From Cheilinus undulatus (lineage: Eukaryota; Chordata; Actinopteri; Labriformes; Labridae), in NCBI RefSeq assembly GCF_018320785.1, contig NC_054865.1:38443398-38507397 (forward strand): a stretch of DNA of 64,000 nucleotides. Direction: 5' to 3'. Positions 1 through 11,566 of the stretch are shown in pieces. Within the stretch, counting starts at the first letter, position 1, and each line of letters begins with the position of its first letter. The translations under genes were made by a program, and so were the position numbers. Below the pieces are notes generated by a model. It did no database searches. It had not been told where the DNA came from and saw only the letters and a program-made list of their open reading frames with translations.

Positions 1-655
1 CTTAAATTGCACGTTTTAAATTCAAGACTTGTCTGTAGCCAATCTGTTTTACTTGCCAGCCTTTTATGATTTTAATCATCTTCCTTAAATTGTCGCACAA
101 ATATTCTCAGAATTCTGTGTTGGATGTTAAAATTTTCTCTGGGGCATACCCATCTCTGATTTTGTCTCACTCTCTATGATATAATAAACTCTGTACTGTT
201 GGGAAACACTAGTCCAGCTCTCTAACATCTGGGCTACCAGGTTGCCCACTCAAAAATCAGTGCAGCCAACCCTCATTTTGACAGAATTTCCCCGACAAAA
301 AGCATTATTCTTTTAAATAGTTAACCTGTTTAGTATCAGCTCAGAACCCCTACAAACACGTGTTTTAATAAATATCACTGTATGACGTATTGGTAGAATA
401 GATGTATTACATTTGTCAGTAATCTTCAGATTTGGGCTTTTATGACCAAACAAAGTCTTTTGCCCTATACCATTTGGCATTTCATAAGTAGTTTGTTAAA
501 TCATAAAATTCTGCCCCGGCTCTGTGTACTGTGCAAGAAATGTTATAAATTTTTCTCAGTTCAGGTCTTAAAAAGGTCTTTGAAAGTCTTAAATTAGATT
601 TTTTAAAAGTGTTTAGGAACCCTGTGTAAAGTTTTTGTTATTTTCCAATTTGCAG

Positions 656-3146
656 GTATTTCTTCATCAAACACGTCCCTCCACTGACAGAAGAGCAGCT
701 CACTAGAAAGCCAGCTCTGCCACTAAAGACACGCAGCACGCCTGAATTCTCCCTGGTCTTAGACCTGGTTAGTTCCTGTATAATTTTATATATTTCTGTC
801 GTCTCAATCTCATTTTATTTTAACTACATTGCAGCATTTAGTAAAAATAGTGTTATTACTGTGAAAAGTATTCCTTGTATTTTCTCTGTTGTGTCTGTTA
901 GGATGAAACCCTGGTTCACTGCAGTTTAAATGAGCTGGAGGATGCAGCACTTACCTTCCCTGTCCTCTTTCAAGATGTCATTTACCAGGTTAGTGCTGTG
1001 TCAGAAGTGTTTTCATCTCAGTTTAATCTTTAAGACCAGCAGAGGGAGACAAAGTCATATATGTAGGAAAAGGAGAGGCATTTAAAAGCTACCCTGAAAA
1101 GGCATGTGTTACAAAGCTTCAGTTCATTTCTATTCAAAGGCTTTTTCTGCCTGAAATATTGACCAGCAACTTTTGGTAATTACAAATATTACACATAAAA
1201 ATGTGATTCTGAAAAGGCTGTATTTCGGTGGTAGGGGCACATATGGCCAGGATTGTACTATTCTGTTTTTTTTTTGTATTTCTTGTATCATAGGAAATGA
1301 GCAGCAGCAATAACTGCATATTTATAATGTTTGCTAACAAGTGGTGTGTTTGTGCAGGTATATGTGCGCCTGAGGCCATTCTTTAGAGAGTTTTTGGAGC
1401 GCATGTCTCAAATCTATGAGGTAAATATAACAAAACTCCTGCTGTTTATTGGCTCTAATTGCCCCAATTCAATCATTTGAAGTTTATCTTCTCTTTTTTA
1501 CAGATCATCCTCTTTACAGCCTCTAAAAAAGTGTATGCAGACAAATTGCTCAACATCCTGGATCCTAAAAAGCAGCTAGTAAGGTACTGAGTTTTCTTCT
1601 TGCGTCACTTTCACATTAAAACATATCAACTCAAAAGATGAACGAAAGCCTGAGTGAGAGGAGGCTCTGAAGTTCGGTGCAGTACTCGTGTTGGCATGTA
1701 CTGCTGTCGAGGTGTCAGTGTTGTGGTTTTTCTGAATTATTGATTGCCCTGACCTTGTCACTGATTGATTTTTCTCTCTCTCTCTCTCTCTCTCCTCCCT
1801 CTGTCCTTTCTTCCCCCCGCTGTAACCGTAGACATCGGTTGTTTCGAGAGCATTGTGTCTGTGTCCAGGGAAACTACATAAAGGACCTCAACATCTTAGG
1901 CAGAGACCTGTCAAAGACCATCATCATTGACAATTCACCGCAAGCCTTTGCTTATCAGGTGAACACCTTTAACGCAATTTAAGACTGGAGGTGTGGTTAT
2001 GTAACCCCTTTCTCAGCCAGCAGCAGTGACAAATCGGAATAGGTAGTAAAGTGACTTTCTTTTTAAAATAAGGCTTCTTTGTTAGAATGGATGCAATCCA
2101 TAAGGCGCTGCTGGTCACAAAAAATCAACTCTGTGTAAATTTAATTTGTTAAATGTTTCCCCAATTAATGACTATCAGACTGATTTAAGCATGTCTTCTG
2201 ACCAGAGAAGGGCTCATTTTATTGAATTTTCCTTTGACTGAAAGGATCCAGAGTGCTTTTGATGCCCTTTAAACAAGGTACACAAAGTAAATATAGGATG
2301 AAGATAATTAATGGAACCTCTTTAACTAAACTAGACAAATACAAGCTCTTCTTCACTTTTCAACTCTCCTATAGTAAATATAAACAATCAGCCCATTCAG
2401 GAGCTTTAAATACCGGCTCCTGTCCTTTCTACATTTTTTTGTCAGTCTCAGTATGAAATGATTGTAAAGGTTAAAAGCAGACAGACACCTCTCTAATTGT
2501 GTGAATTTGTTTTTAGTGTTAAGCTGTGATATCTGGCTCAATTTGTAGTTTAAAGTTGCCTTTGCAACTATAAAATTATTTGTTAATCTTAATAACATAA
2601 CTGTTTATTTTTCCTCTCAAAAGTATAAATTCAGGCACTGGTACTGTTTTAAAGTATGGATTTAGCTCTGGTATTGTAAAAAAAACAAACAAAAAAAAAA
2701 AAAACAATATCTAGACCTAGTACTGCTACTGGTCCTGGTATGTGCCCTCAGTAAGGTCATGCTGGACAGGCCTTTATGAGTTGATGTATGATTCAGGTGT
2801 TGTAATGGAATATTAACTGGTGGTAAATGTCGCTTTTTTAAATAATAGCATCTTACTAATCCCAGTTAACCTGTTTTTGTCCCAACAGTTGTCCAATGGG
2901 ATCCCCATAGAGAGCTGGTTCATGGACAAAAATGACAATGAGCTGCTGAAGCTGGTGCCCTTTCTGGAGAAGCTCGTCGAGATGGTAGGACATCCTATGA
3001 TCCTGTAATATCACAGAAATGTTTTGTCATCACAGTAACTATGATCATTCATTTATCTCATGGTTTTCCCCTCTGTTCAGAACGAGGATGTGCGACCGCA
3101 CGTTCGGGAGAGATTCCGGCTTCATGACTTGTTGCCCCCTGACTGA
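656..3146 (+). CDS. ctdspl2: CTD small phosphatase-like protein 2 (C-terminal part, 5' end outside window)
   Basis: Seven in-frame exons: 656-767, 902-988, 1358-1420, 1504-1583, 1832-1958, 2889-2984 and 3081-3146 (stop TGA 3144-3146). All junctions are GT/AG and phases agree. The product is the FCP1/SCP-like catalytic domain of a HAD-family phosphatase. The DxDxT nucleophile motif (LDLDETLVH) is split by the 767/902 intron, and later core motifs [12 protein letters not shown] and [13 protein letters not shown] are intact. The chain ends in HDLLPPD, as I recall for vertebrate CTDSPL2. Family knowledge: SCP-type phosphatases remove phosphate from serine/threonine residues, including the RNA polymerase II CTD or Smads, mainly in the nucleus. 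The domain and length of this part look normal. The upstream exons, with the N-terminal regulatory region, lie left of base 1. Teleosts can carry a and b copies and I cannot tell which this is. Confidence 0.95.
1771..1799 (+). repeat. (CT)n microsatellite in a ctdspl2 intron
   Basis: An uninterrupted CT dinucleotide run about 25 bases long, followed by more pyrimidines, lies 30-60 bases upstream of the acceptor for the exon at 1832. It may be part of the polypyrimidine tract for that exon. Seen directly; a splicing role is inference. Confidence 0.8.
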
Positions 3147-6100
3147 TCTGGACCACAGTCTTTCAGAACTGGACAACATGAAAAGAATGAAACAACACGC
3201 GTGTAAAAAGCCCCTCTTTGGATTACAAACTACAACATTGCCATTACTGTTAAAATTTTGGCCTTTTTCGTCTTTGATTTTTTTAAAACCCACCGTTTCT
3301 TTTTAAAACTAAAAAAGGACATTTTTAAATATCTGGGTAAAATTTCTTAATACCTAAATAAATATATGGATGAAATGACACACTATCAAGAAGCCCAGGC
3401 AAACTCCTCTTTTTGACTGACTCCAGCGGTGGAGCCGGATCGTCTCTACACTTAATCCTGCAGTCTTGGTGCTGGTTTAGTGGATCTGAAAGAGGAACTC
3501 TGCCCTGACCGAGTCCCTGAACCCAAACCAACCCCCTGGTGCTCACGCTGTTGACACTGATGAATAACGACACTCTGTGGCTGCAGACCATTTTCAGCAG
3601 GAATGACTGGCCTGTAAATGAATCTGTGCATGTGTGTTTGTTTACTTCTCGCCACACTCAACACAAACACACACACTGATTTAATGTTTGGTAAAACTAC
3701 AATCTGTAGCCTTTAAATCATATGCATTCCTCCGTAGCCGAGTCAAGTTTCTATTGTTGGTTGCAGTTATTTTCTGGTAAAACTGGTGTTTTATTGTTAA
3801 AAAAAAAATAGCGTTTCAAAATGTTTTACTTCTGTTTGTAAGATATGATATTTTAAAAGGGGTCATTAATTGTAAGCCTTTTTCCTAGTAGGAGAATATG
3901 GGTGTGTGTTAATGATGACAGTCCACTGCATAGTCAAATGAAATGGAATCAGTCCAGGACATTTAAGAATAGTTTGTTCTCATTCTAACACAACAAGCTT
4001 GAATGAATTTTTGGCTCCACTGTTGACAACATGGCTCCTTAATTAAATGTTAGGATTAAGAATCTTCTTACCTGTAAATCTGACGTATTGTAAAGGTTTT
4101 AGGGCATTCATTTTCAAAGTGATCTGTGTCAACCTTTCTTTAAAAATAGTATTTGATTTTTCATTTGTCTGTAACCAGTATTTTCTTTTACTCCTAATCA
4201 AACATACTGGCTAAGTAAGAGCAGTTTCTTTTAGTTGTAATGTTTTATTTGATGGCTATATCAGTAGCATTATGACTAATGTAGCACATCTCTGCCAGTG
4301 TGTCATGAAGTCTACCTATGGTAGGAATCTATGGCCAGACCTTGTACCAGCCATATCTGGCACCAGCAACATACTGTTTTAGTCAGCTTGACTGGCTGCT
4401 CCTCTACCTGTTTCATACATTTTTACATTGTACTCATTAGCTTTTGTGTTTTTTCTTTTTATGTTTAGCGCAGTTTAAAGCATTGTGTTTAAGAATGGTA
4501 ACTATATGAATGTTTATCTGCCCGACTTCAGCCTGAAAGACTCAAGCCAAACTGACATTTTACTCCTCTGTTGTTTTACGTTTATATTGTTAACAGTGAG
4601 GTTACAGAAGTGTGGATGCCATGTTAGCACCCTTACAAGCCACAACATGGGAGGAATAGAGCCCATCAGTCTGAACCCTCTAGCGTTAACCTGAACCACA
4701 TTGACAATTTGGCATGCATTGTTAAACCTTTAAAGATCTTGGTCAGTTTGAATCAAAGTGCATTTTATGTTAAAGCAAATAAGAGTGTTTGGGTTTGTCT
4801 GAGTTGCCTGTATTGTGCCATAAGAAGCGCCTCTCCCTGATTATCTGTAGTCTCACCTAACAAAAAATGCGTAGATTGAAAGAGACAATCAGACCTTGAC
4901 GTTTTTGCAGATACTGAACTTCCCCTTTTTCTTTGAGTGTGCCGTACATCTCGAGTACTCCGCTTCCATTGAGTCGCTCCCTCCCTGATTACATATGCAG
5001 GTTAATCTTGCTTCGCCCCGCCCAAACAATCCCTGCTGCTTGCTTTGACTGCAGAGATGTTTCCCATCTGTTGAGCATGTGCTCACCTTCGCCTTTTTTG
5101 TCCCCACAAGAAGTTAATAGCTCTCCAGAAAATAGAATTAGTTTGTATTCAAACTAAAATTGTTACAGGGCACAATGGTGTTTGCTCAGACGTAATGTTA
5201 AGAGTGCACAATGTCCAGACTATGAATGTAAATTGTACATGGGGGGTAAAGTCTTAAGTCTTTCCAAATTCCTTATTTTCTTCTCACCAACATGAACAAA
5301 CAGGTGAGGAGAGACGGCAGCTAACACCTGCCATTAATGCGTCAAAAAAAAAAAAAAAAAAGAAAGAAAGCTGAGGCAAGAACAATGTGTATGGAAGAGG
5401 AAATGCTTAAGGTCCCACCATGGTTTTCCCCTCCCCTGCCCCCTAAGCCCCCTCATCATCCTGACTGCCAGCTTTCAGTATGCAAGCCTCACCCTGAGTG
5501 TGTGATGTGGCCCAGGTGTGCTCGTCTGCTCAGTTGGCTGTGTGATGACATAAAATTTTCAGTCATGGCTTGTTTTTGAAGGACCGGTGGGAGGCTTTTA
5601 ATACCTTTCATCCAGCTCATTTTTATGTGCATTACCAGTTTATTGTACACTGAGCGTTGTACAATACATGCAGCTTCATGTTTTTAAAAAAAAATCCTTA
5701 AAGTAAGGAAAATCTTTTGTATTTTTGATTTCAAAAGGCATGTCATATCTACTTTTTAAATGTATTAATGAAGATTTAACTTTACTTCAGATGGAGTGTT
5801 TTTTTTTTTCTTACAAATATCTGTATGTTTAGTTTAGCGCAAATGTTACTGAACTGTTAAACTTAGCATGTAGAGAATACAGCTGCTTTGTAGGAAAGTC
5901 CTGAATTAAATTTTAATCATGGAACTTTTCTGCAGAAAAGCGCAATCGTGTTAATTTTTTTTTTTCAATATCTGTTAAGCCATTTTACTTGCAAGAATTG
6001 CTATTTGTGCTGAAGATGTATTTAAAATGTTTTAAGACATCTTTGTTAGCCATCGGGCTACATGCTATTGTAAAGTGTATATACAGTTACATTGAATTTC

Positions 6101-6340
6101 TGAAACAAAGTTTTAAAGTTAAAAACTTCTTGCATGCTCATTGTTTTTATTTCCCTTTACAAAGCTGGAGCAGTAGGACTATTTGTGGGAGAAAATACTA
6201 AAATAAGGATCATGTTACACCATGGGTACTTCAGTGTTTATAGGGGAGACATTGCACAAAATCTGTGATACTATCCTTCACAGAAATATCATGTTAAACG
6301 ACAAGTTTGTTTTATTGACTAGCCGAAGCAGGCCTTAAAA
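3147..6340 (+). other. Probable ctdspl2 3' UTR and downstream single-copy DNA
   Basis: No convincing coding sequence follows the ctdspl2 stop. The short open frames here lack domain character. The first AATAAA after the stop is at 3357-3362 (about 210 bases downstream). Further AT-rich 3'UTR-like sequence continues to about 6 kb, with poly(A) stretches near 5343-5361 and 5681-5690. A long alternative 3' UTR is plausible, but the sequence alone cannot say which poly(A) site is used. Confidence 0.5.
3357..3362 (+). promoter_or_regulatory. Candidate ctdspl2 proximal poly(A) signal AATAAA
   Basis: Canonical hexamer 211 bases after the stop codon of ctdspl2. Only the hexamer was checked; site use is unproven. 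Confidence 0.45.
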
Positions 6341-6344
6341 ACGT

Positions 6345-7355
6345 TACCTCTTATATTTTTATATATTCAGACCCCCTTCCCTTTCATCATTTTTTTTACA
6401 GCCCGATGCTGCAGTCAAAAACAGTCATTTTTGTCTCATCAATCTACACTTGGTAACCCATCATGACAAGGTAAAACAGGGTGTAAATAAATAAATGCAA
6501 ATGTATTAAAAATAAAAAAGCTGACAATGACAATGACCTAAGTATTCAGACCTTTTGCCAAAACACTTGAAATTCAGCTCAGGTGCCTCTCTTTTCTCTT
6601 AATCTTGGCTGAGATGTTTCTGCACCTTGATTGCAGTCCAGTCGTGGCAAAGTAAACGGATGTGGCACATACCTCTCTATAGAAGGCCTCAATGCATATC
6701 GAAGCAAAACCCAATCCATGAGGTCAAAGAAACTGCCTGCAGAGCTCAGAGACAAGATTGTTGCAAGGCACAGATCTGAGGAAGGCTACAAAAATATCTG
6801 CTGCACTGAGGGTTCCCAAGAGCACAGTGGCCTCCATAACTCTCAAATGGAAATAAACTTTGGGACAACCAGGACTCCTCCAAGAGTTGCCTGGCAAAAC
6901 TGAGCTATCAGTATAGAAGGGCCTTGGTAAAAGAGGTGACCAAGAACCTGACGGTCACTTTGACTGAGCTTTAGAGATCCTGTGGAAATGAGACAAAGCT
7001 CCAGAAGGACAAACATCACTGCAGTCCTCCACTGATCTGGGCTTTATGGCAGAGTGGCTAGATGGAAACCTCTCCCCGATGCAAAATGCATAATTGCCTG
7101 CCTGGAGTTTTCAAAAACCTCCAAATGAAAGCAAAGCAGTATGTTTTGCAAAAGGTCTGTTTACATATGTTAATGTGATATTTCACTTTTTATTTTCAAT
7201 TTATTTGCAAACAGTTTTCAATTTCTGTTTCATTATTCATCATGGGTATTAAGTATAGATTAATGAGAATAGAAGTTTTTTGCACCTGTAGAATCAGGCT
7301 GCAATACATAAAAATTAAAATGGAAGAGAGGGTTGAATACCTTCTGAATGCACTG
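6345..7355 (+). mobile_element. Degraded Tc1-like DNA transposon (salmonid-type family)
   Basis: The left end reads ATTCAGACCCCCTTC and the right end TTCTGAATGCACTG followed by TA at 7356-7357, matching the terminal repeats of a fish Tc1-like family as I recall it. Between 6715 and 6900 a transposase N-terminus is recognisable: MRSKKLPAELRDKIVARHRS, followed by a broken helix-turn-helix region. The later part holds decayed transposase sequence up to about 7130. The catalytic region is deleted, so the element is short and cannot code for transposase. It lies between ctdspl2 and strc. The left boundary is approximate because that terminal repeat is eroded. Confidence 0.85.
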
Positions 7356-8104
7356 TAAAAGACCCAAAGGTTTATTATTCATTGCACTAGGTACTGTATT
7401 ATGACATCTTAACCTTGAATTTTTCATTTACTAATAATAGTGGTTGATTTAGTTGGAATTTATTTTTTGATAACTTCTCTGTAATATGCTGATGTCAGTG
7501 TGAGACATCTGTAGGTACTCATTCATCCACGTCATAGTGAAAGCTTGATCCAAACTGAACTGAAACCTTATGGAGGGGAGAAGAAAGGTTTTTCAGACCC
7601 TCAACCAAGTTCATTTCATCTGTTTGGATCAGGCTTTGGATGATGTGAAAATAGTTACGTCTGGTCTTGTAGGTCATCAGTTGTTAAGCCTACGTTAACG
7701 ATACAAGGTGCTTTTGAGAATTAACTTTAAATATTAAACTTGAAGATGACCAGAGACATTTATAAAGCCACAACTGAATTTATACATTTTCAGGGCACTT
7801 CAAGGTGTCTGTGTATGTCATTATTTGAATGGGTTTTTGGAAGTATTGTACTTCACTACAGTAGTGGGCAAAGAATTAATACTAAGTCAAAACGAGGAGG
7901 TCTCAGACTTCCATTAAACAACACATAACTGGCCTGTAGTTTGGCTTCAGTTACTCAATATTCAGAAATAAAGTGAGAAAATTATTACATATAACATCTA
8001 AAAACAGCTGTTGCATTTCATTTTATCATAAAGGAGTGTTTTAACATAATCAGCCTTGTATGTGTTTCATATATTGTTGTTATTGCACTTTAAGAGTAGT
8101 TAAT

Positions 8105-8300
8105 ATTTAACTGTACCACCCCTTCAGGTTGCGTAAGTACTTAGTACTCTGAGTAAACTTTACATGAATTAGGCTACTCTTTCCATTTACTTGAGTAGAT
8201 TGATAGACCAGTACTTTTACTTCTAGTTAAGTAAATATTAACCACAGCAACTGTACTTTTACTGAAGTACAGTAGCTTTTTACTCTTTCCACCTCCGGGA
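8105..8300. repeat. MITE-like repeat rich in 'acttgagtaaaagtac' motifs
   Basis: A stretch with alternating TAAGTACTTAGTACT, TACTTGAGTAG, AGTACTTTTACTT and TTTACTGAAGTACAG motifs. It resembles a very common fish DNA-transposon-derived repeat built from 'acttaagtaaaagtac' units. Boundaries are approximate and no target duplication was found. Confidence 0.5.
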
Positions 8301-8654
8301 CAACCCCCTAAAATGTCTTGAAATGAAGATATTTCAGAACAATGCTTCTTAGCTGGCCAGGGTAAGGACCCACCAACTCCTCCTTATAAGAGCTTTTGAC
8401 TCTAGTACTTCAAAATGTTCAACCACTTACATGCATTTAATGAAAATGTTAAAATTTCGACCATAACAGGAACAAAAAAGAACACCAGCATATAGTTTAT
8501 TCCTTTTTTCCTAAAATTGATAATTTCTTGAGAGTTCTTATATCTGGGGATAAACAGCCTTGTTATCCAGGGATAGGAGATGTAAATGTTAAAATCTCAA
8601 TAAAATAAAATAATAATATATTTCCTTGGTATCACAAGAAAACCCAACATAGGG

Positions 8655-8745
8655 TGTTTACCAATATTTTTTCACTGCGACCCATTGGAAACAGCTTCGC
8701 GACCCACTTTTGGGTCCAGACCCACCGGCTGAGAACCACTGTTTT
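8655..8745. repeat. MITE end fragment ('gcgacccacttttgggtc ... gagaaccactg')
   Basis: Contains CGCGACCCACTTTTGGGTC and ends in CCGGCTGAGAACCACTG, a terminal sequence common in fish non-autonomous DNA transposons. A possible relative, diverged, is at 23840-23910. Family assignment is from memory. Confidence 0.5.
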
Positions 8746-8889
8746 AGAACATTAACAACAATGTTGGAAACAATTAAATGCTTAAATTAAAGATACACTT
8801 TTAAACTGGGCTATTTTAGGGGATTTGTGCTCAAAATATTCTTGAATAGACCCCCTTGTATCAGGCACTTTAGTTAGGTTCGTGCATTT

Positions 8890-9418
8890 GCAGCAGTCTT
8901 GTAAATCTTCCAGCAGTCAGTCTGGTGTCTTCTGGCTCCTCGTGCAGTTCTCGGATTTCACGCGCAGGAGTTAATCAACACACTCCGTTAATAATTCAGA
9001 GCCGACGGTCGGGCCTGTTGCCGAAATCCCTTCTGCGTTTCACAGCCTTCATTTCGCACCTACTTTTTCCCCTTTTACCGGTGTCCTTAATTACGCTGCT
9101 TCAGACCAGGTGTAGAGTTTCAGGCGGACAGGGAGGATAGAGGAGCCTCCTGTCGGGAGCTAGAGTGAGCAGATTGAGATGGATCATCTACTCGACCTGC
9201 CGAGGGAAAGATGAAGTTGCAAGGATGAGCCACAACATCCTGAAGCCTGACTCAATACAACAAACAAATATGAGGCTTAGTGTCAGCGTGGGTCTTCTGT
9301 ATCACCTGAAATTTTCCACCGCATCAAAAGGATAAAAGTGGATTTTTGAAAATATAAATATATATTTTTTTAGTATCTGGCGTTGTTACCTGCTTGGATT
9401 AAACTGAGGACTCTTAAG
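8890..9418 (+). promoter_or_regulatory. Probable strc promoter / 5' UTR region
   Basis: This half-kilobase before the strc start codon is richer in CpG than its surroundings, especially 8930-9130 and 9170-9210, and lacks obvious repeats. No clear TATA box was seen. A 5' UTR directly upstream of ATG 9419 is likely, but the transcription start cannot be placed. Inference from position and composition. Confidence 0.35.
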
Positions 9419-11566
9419 ATGTGGTCGACTGCAGCTGCATGCATCGTTTGCATCCTTTTGGGTAAGTATGTAAGCTTTATATCACTTTTATGTCTTAAAA
9501 ACAACTTTGCATCGCACATAAAATTAACAGCGGTGATAAAATGTGGTAACATTGGAAGAAGAAGAACTAAGCTAGTTATATATGCAATTTACACTGTTAG
9601 CATTTTGTTTTTAGTTGTTATGAGCCCGAGAAGGAGCTGATAAAGCTAGGCTAACTTAGTATTTGTTCGCTTAAGTTATAAAAGTTTGCATTAAAGTAGA
9701 CGAATACATACTTTTTTTGTTCACTTAGCCTGAAAACACATTACGTTTCTTTATGAAATTCATGAAAAATAAATGAAAACACAGATAGAGCCTGGTTTAA
9801 TAAAAACTTCGCGCCAAAAATTAGAAATAACAAATAATGATTTACTCACAACATGTGTAAATGTATTTATTTTATTATTTTAGTTCCCTTTTCTCCACAA
9901 TTGCTATTTTTTGATATCCCCTGTACATTTTTGTTCAGTTTTGACATTATTATTATACAGAGCCGGTTATAATCTCTCTAGTCATAAAAATACATTAATG
10001 GAAACCATTTATATTATTGGTTTGCTCTATGATTAATGCTGTCCCGGAAATCATGTTCCACCCTGTTAGTTTGTGGTTAACCACCTGCTGTTGAAAAACC
10101 CCCTACATTTCCCATGAGTCCACATTCAGGATGTGAAGTAACTTTTTTGGAGGGAATTTTGTGGAGAAAAGTGAACACCAATGTTCTGTCTTCCTATTTT
10201 GAGAAGTTGTATCCTGTTTAGTTGTATGCTGATAAGCTAGTTCTATTACGGCAGAGGTAAATCACATTTTTTAGCATCACAAAATGTTCAATATTTCAAA
10301 ATTGTGTTTATTTGTGCAAAGCTAGCTAACATAACTGCCCTCTGATACAGCAGTGGCTAATTTGGTTTAAAAATGTCCACCCTGTGAGGTTTAAGTCCAA
10401 ACTACGGTGGCCTAGAAGTGCAATACAAAAATACAAAGTCAGAAACACTTTTACAAAGATTAAAAAAAAAATCAAAATCTGATACAAAATTTGTATCAGA
10501 AAAACTTGAAAAAGTATTATTTTTTCACAAAAGGTTGACAGGAATGACCCAACACGTGAATTTTTTTTTAGCAGTTTAACACAATGAAGTAAAGGACAGA
10601 GTTAAATCACCCCAGTGCTTTATACTGAAGAAATTTTCAGTTCCCAGAAAAGCAAAGCAGTCAGGAAATATATCAAAAGTGTCAACAGAACCAATAATTT
10701 TCCTGATTTATGCTCTACTTTGAACAGGGATCATATGTGACGTCAAATACGTGAATTCACAACCCAAATGGATACAAAGAAAGCCTGACCAGACTGCTGA
10801 AAAGGCCTCCAAGTTAGAAGAGGACATCCAGAAAGTTATAGATGAAATCCACTCTTTGTCTGGTGAAAATCAAAACACACGCAGCTTCAGTGCCTCATAC
10901 ACAGGCCCAGCATTTGATTTAAATGCGTACTACCAGGCTCTGAGTGACTTGTACACCGTCTGTCAACCCTTACTGAGGGGCCAATTCCTAGATGACCTTC
11001 CTAAAACAATAGTGTGTATTCTGTCCAGCAGACAGGACTGTGGCCCGGAGGCAGAACTAATAAAGGCCACGTTTCTTGGGTTTGGAAAGCCGCTTCTGAA
11101 CTTCATGTCATCTCTGCAATCACAGACTTGTACTCCATTGAATCCTGATGTAGATGGAGGTTCAACTAACTTCCTTAGGGCCTATCTTAGGATCGGGGAA
11201 TCCACATCAGCAGCATTAGATGGTTTTCAGGACACTTTGATAAATATATTGTCGAGTTTCCCTCTTTCTGGGAATTTGATGAGTACTGTGAGCGGCTTTG
11301 TAGATGCAGCTGTGACATACATATCAGAGTTCATAGCAACGTTACTCAAAGCTCCCATGGAGTTCATCAATATAGCTTTACAGTTCGGTATTAGGATTCC
11401 ATCTTTGGAGGGAAGGGAGACCTGTGAACAAGGTAACACTGTTTTTTCATTCAAACATCTTAATTCTCTCAAATTGATATCCAGACTGTACATAATCTGC
11501 AGCTAAGCCCTTTTTCTATATTACTTTTTGTTGTTCTGCAGGAGACCTCAAGCAACTTATTATGTG
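9419..11566 (+). other. strc: strc exons 1-3 (signal peptide and N-terminal domain)
   Basis: Exon 1 is 9419-9461 (signal peptide, donor GGTAAGT). Exon 2 is 10728-11432 (705 bases). Exon 3 is 11542-11566, a 25-base microexon. The exon 1/2 join reads L-L-G-I-I-C-D-V, so the signal peptide core spans the first intron. Exon 3 encodes DLKQLIM and its join to exon 4 yields WGINNNVSW, aligning with recalled human stereocilin (LQQLLLWGVRHNLSW). An in-frame ATG at 10751 lies inside exon 2 but would drop the signal peptide, so I chose 9419. Confidence 0.85.

Larger units (their letters stand above)
7358..8890. other. Intergenic DNA between ctdspl2 and strc
   Basis: No gene seen. It contains two repeat fragments described separately (about 8100-8300 and 8655-8745). 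The remainder is AT-rich sequence in which I recognise nothing. Confidence 0.5.

Noticed and set aside
10751..11506. A separate 251-residue gene beginning at ATG 10751
   Set aside because: It is strc exon 2 read through into its intron; an acceptor at 10728 and the frame join to the signal-peptide exon place it within strc.
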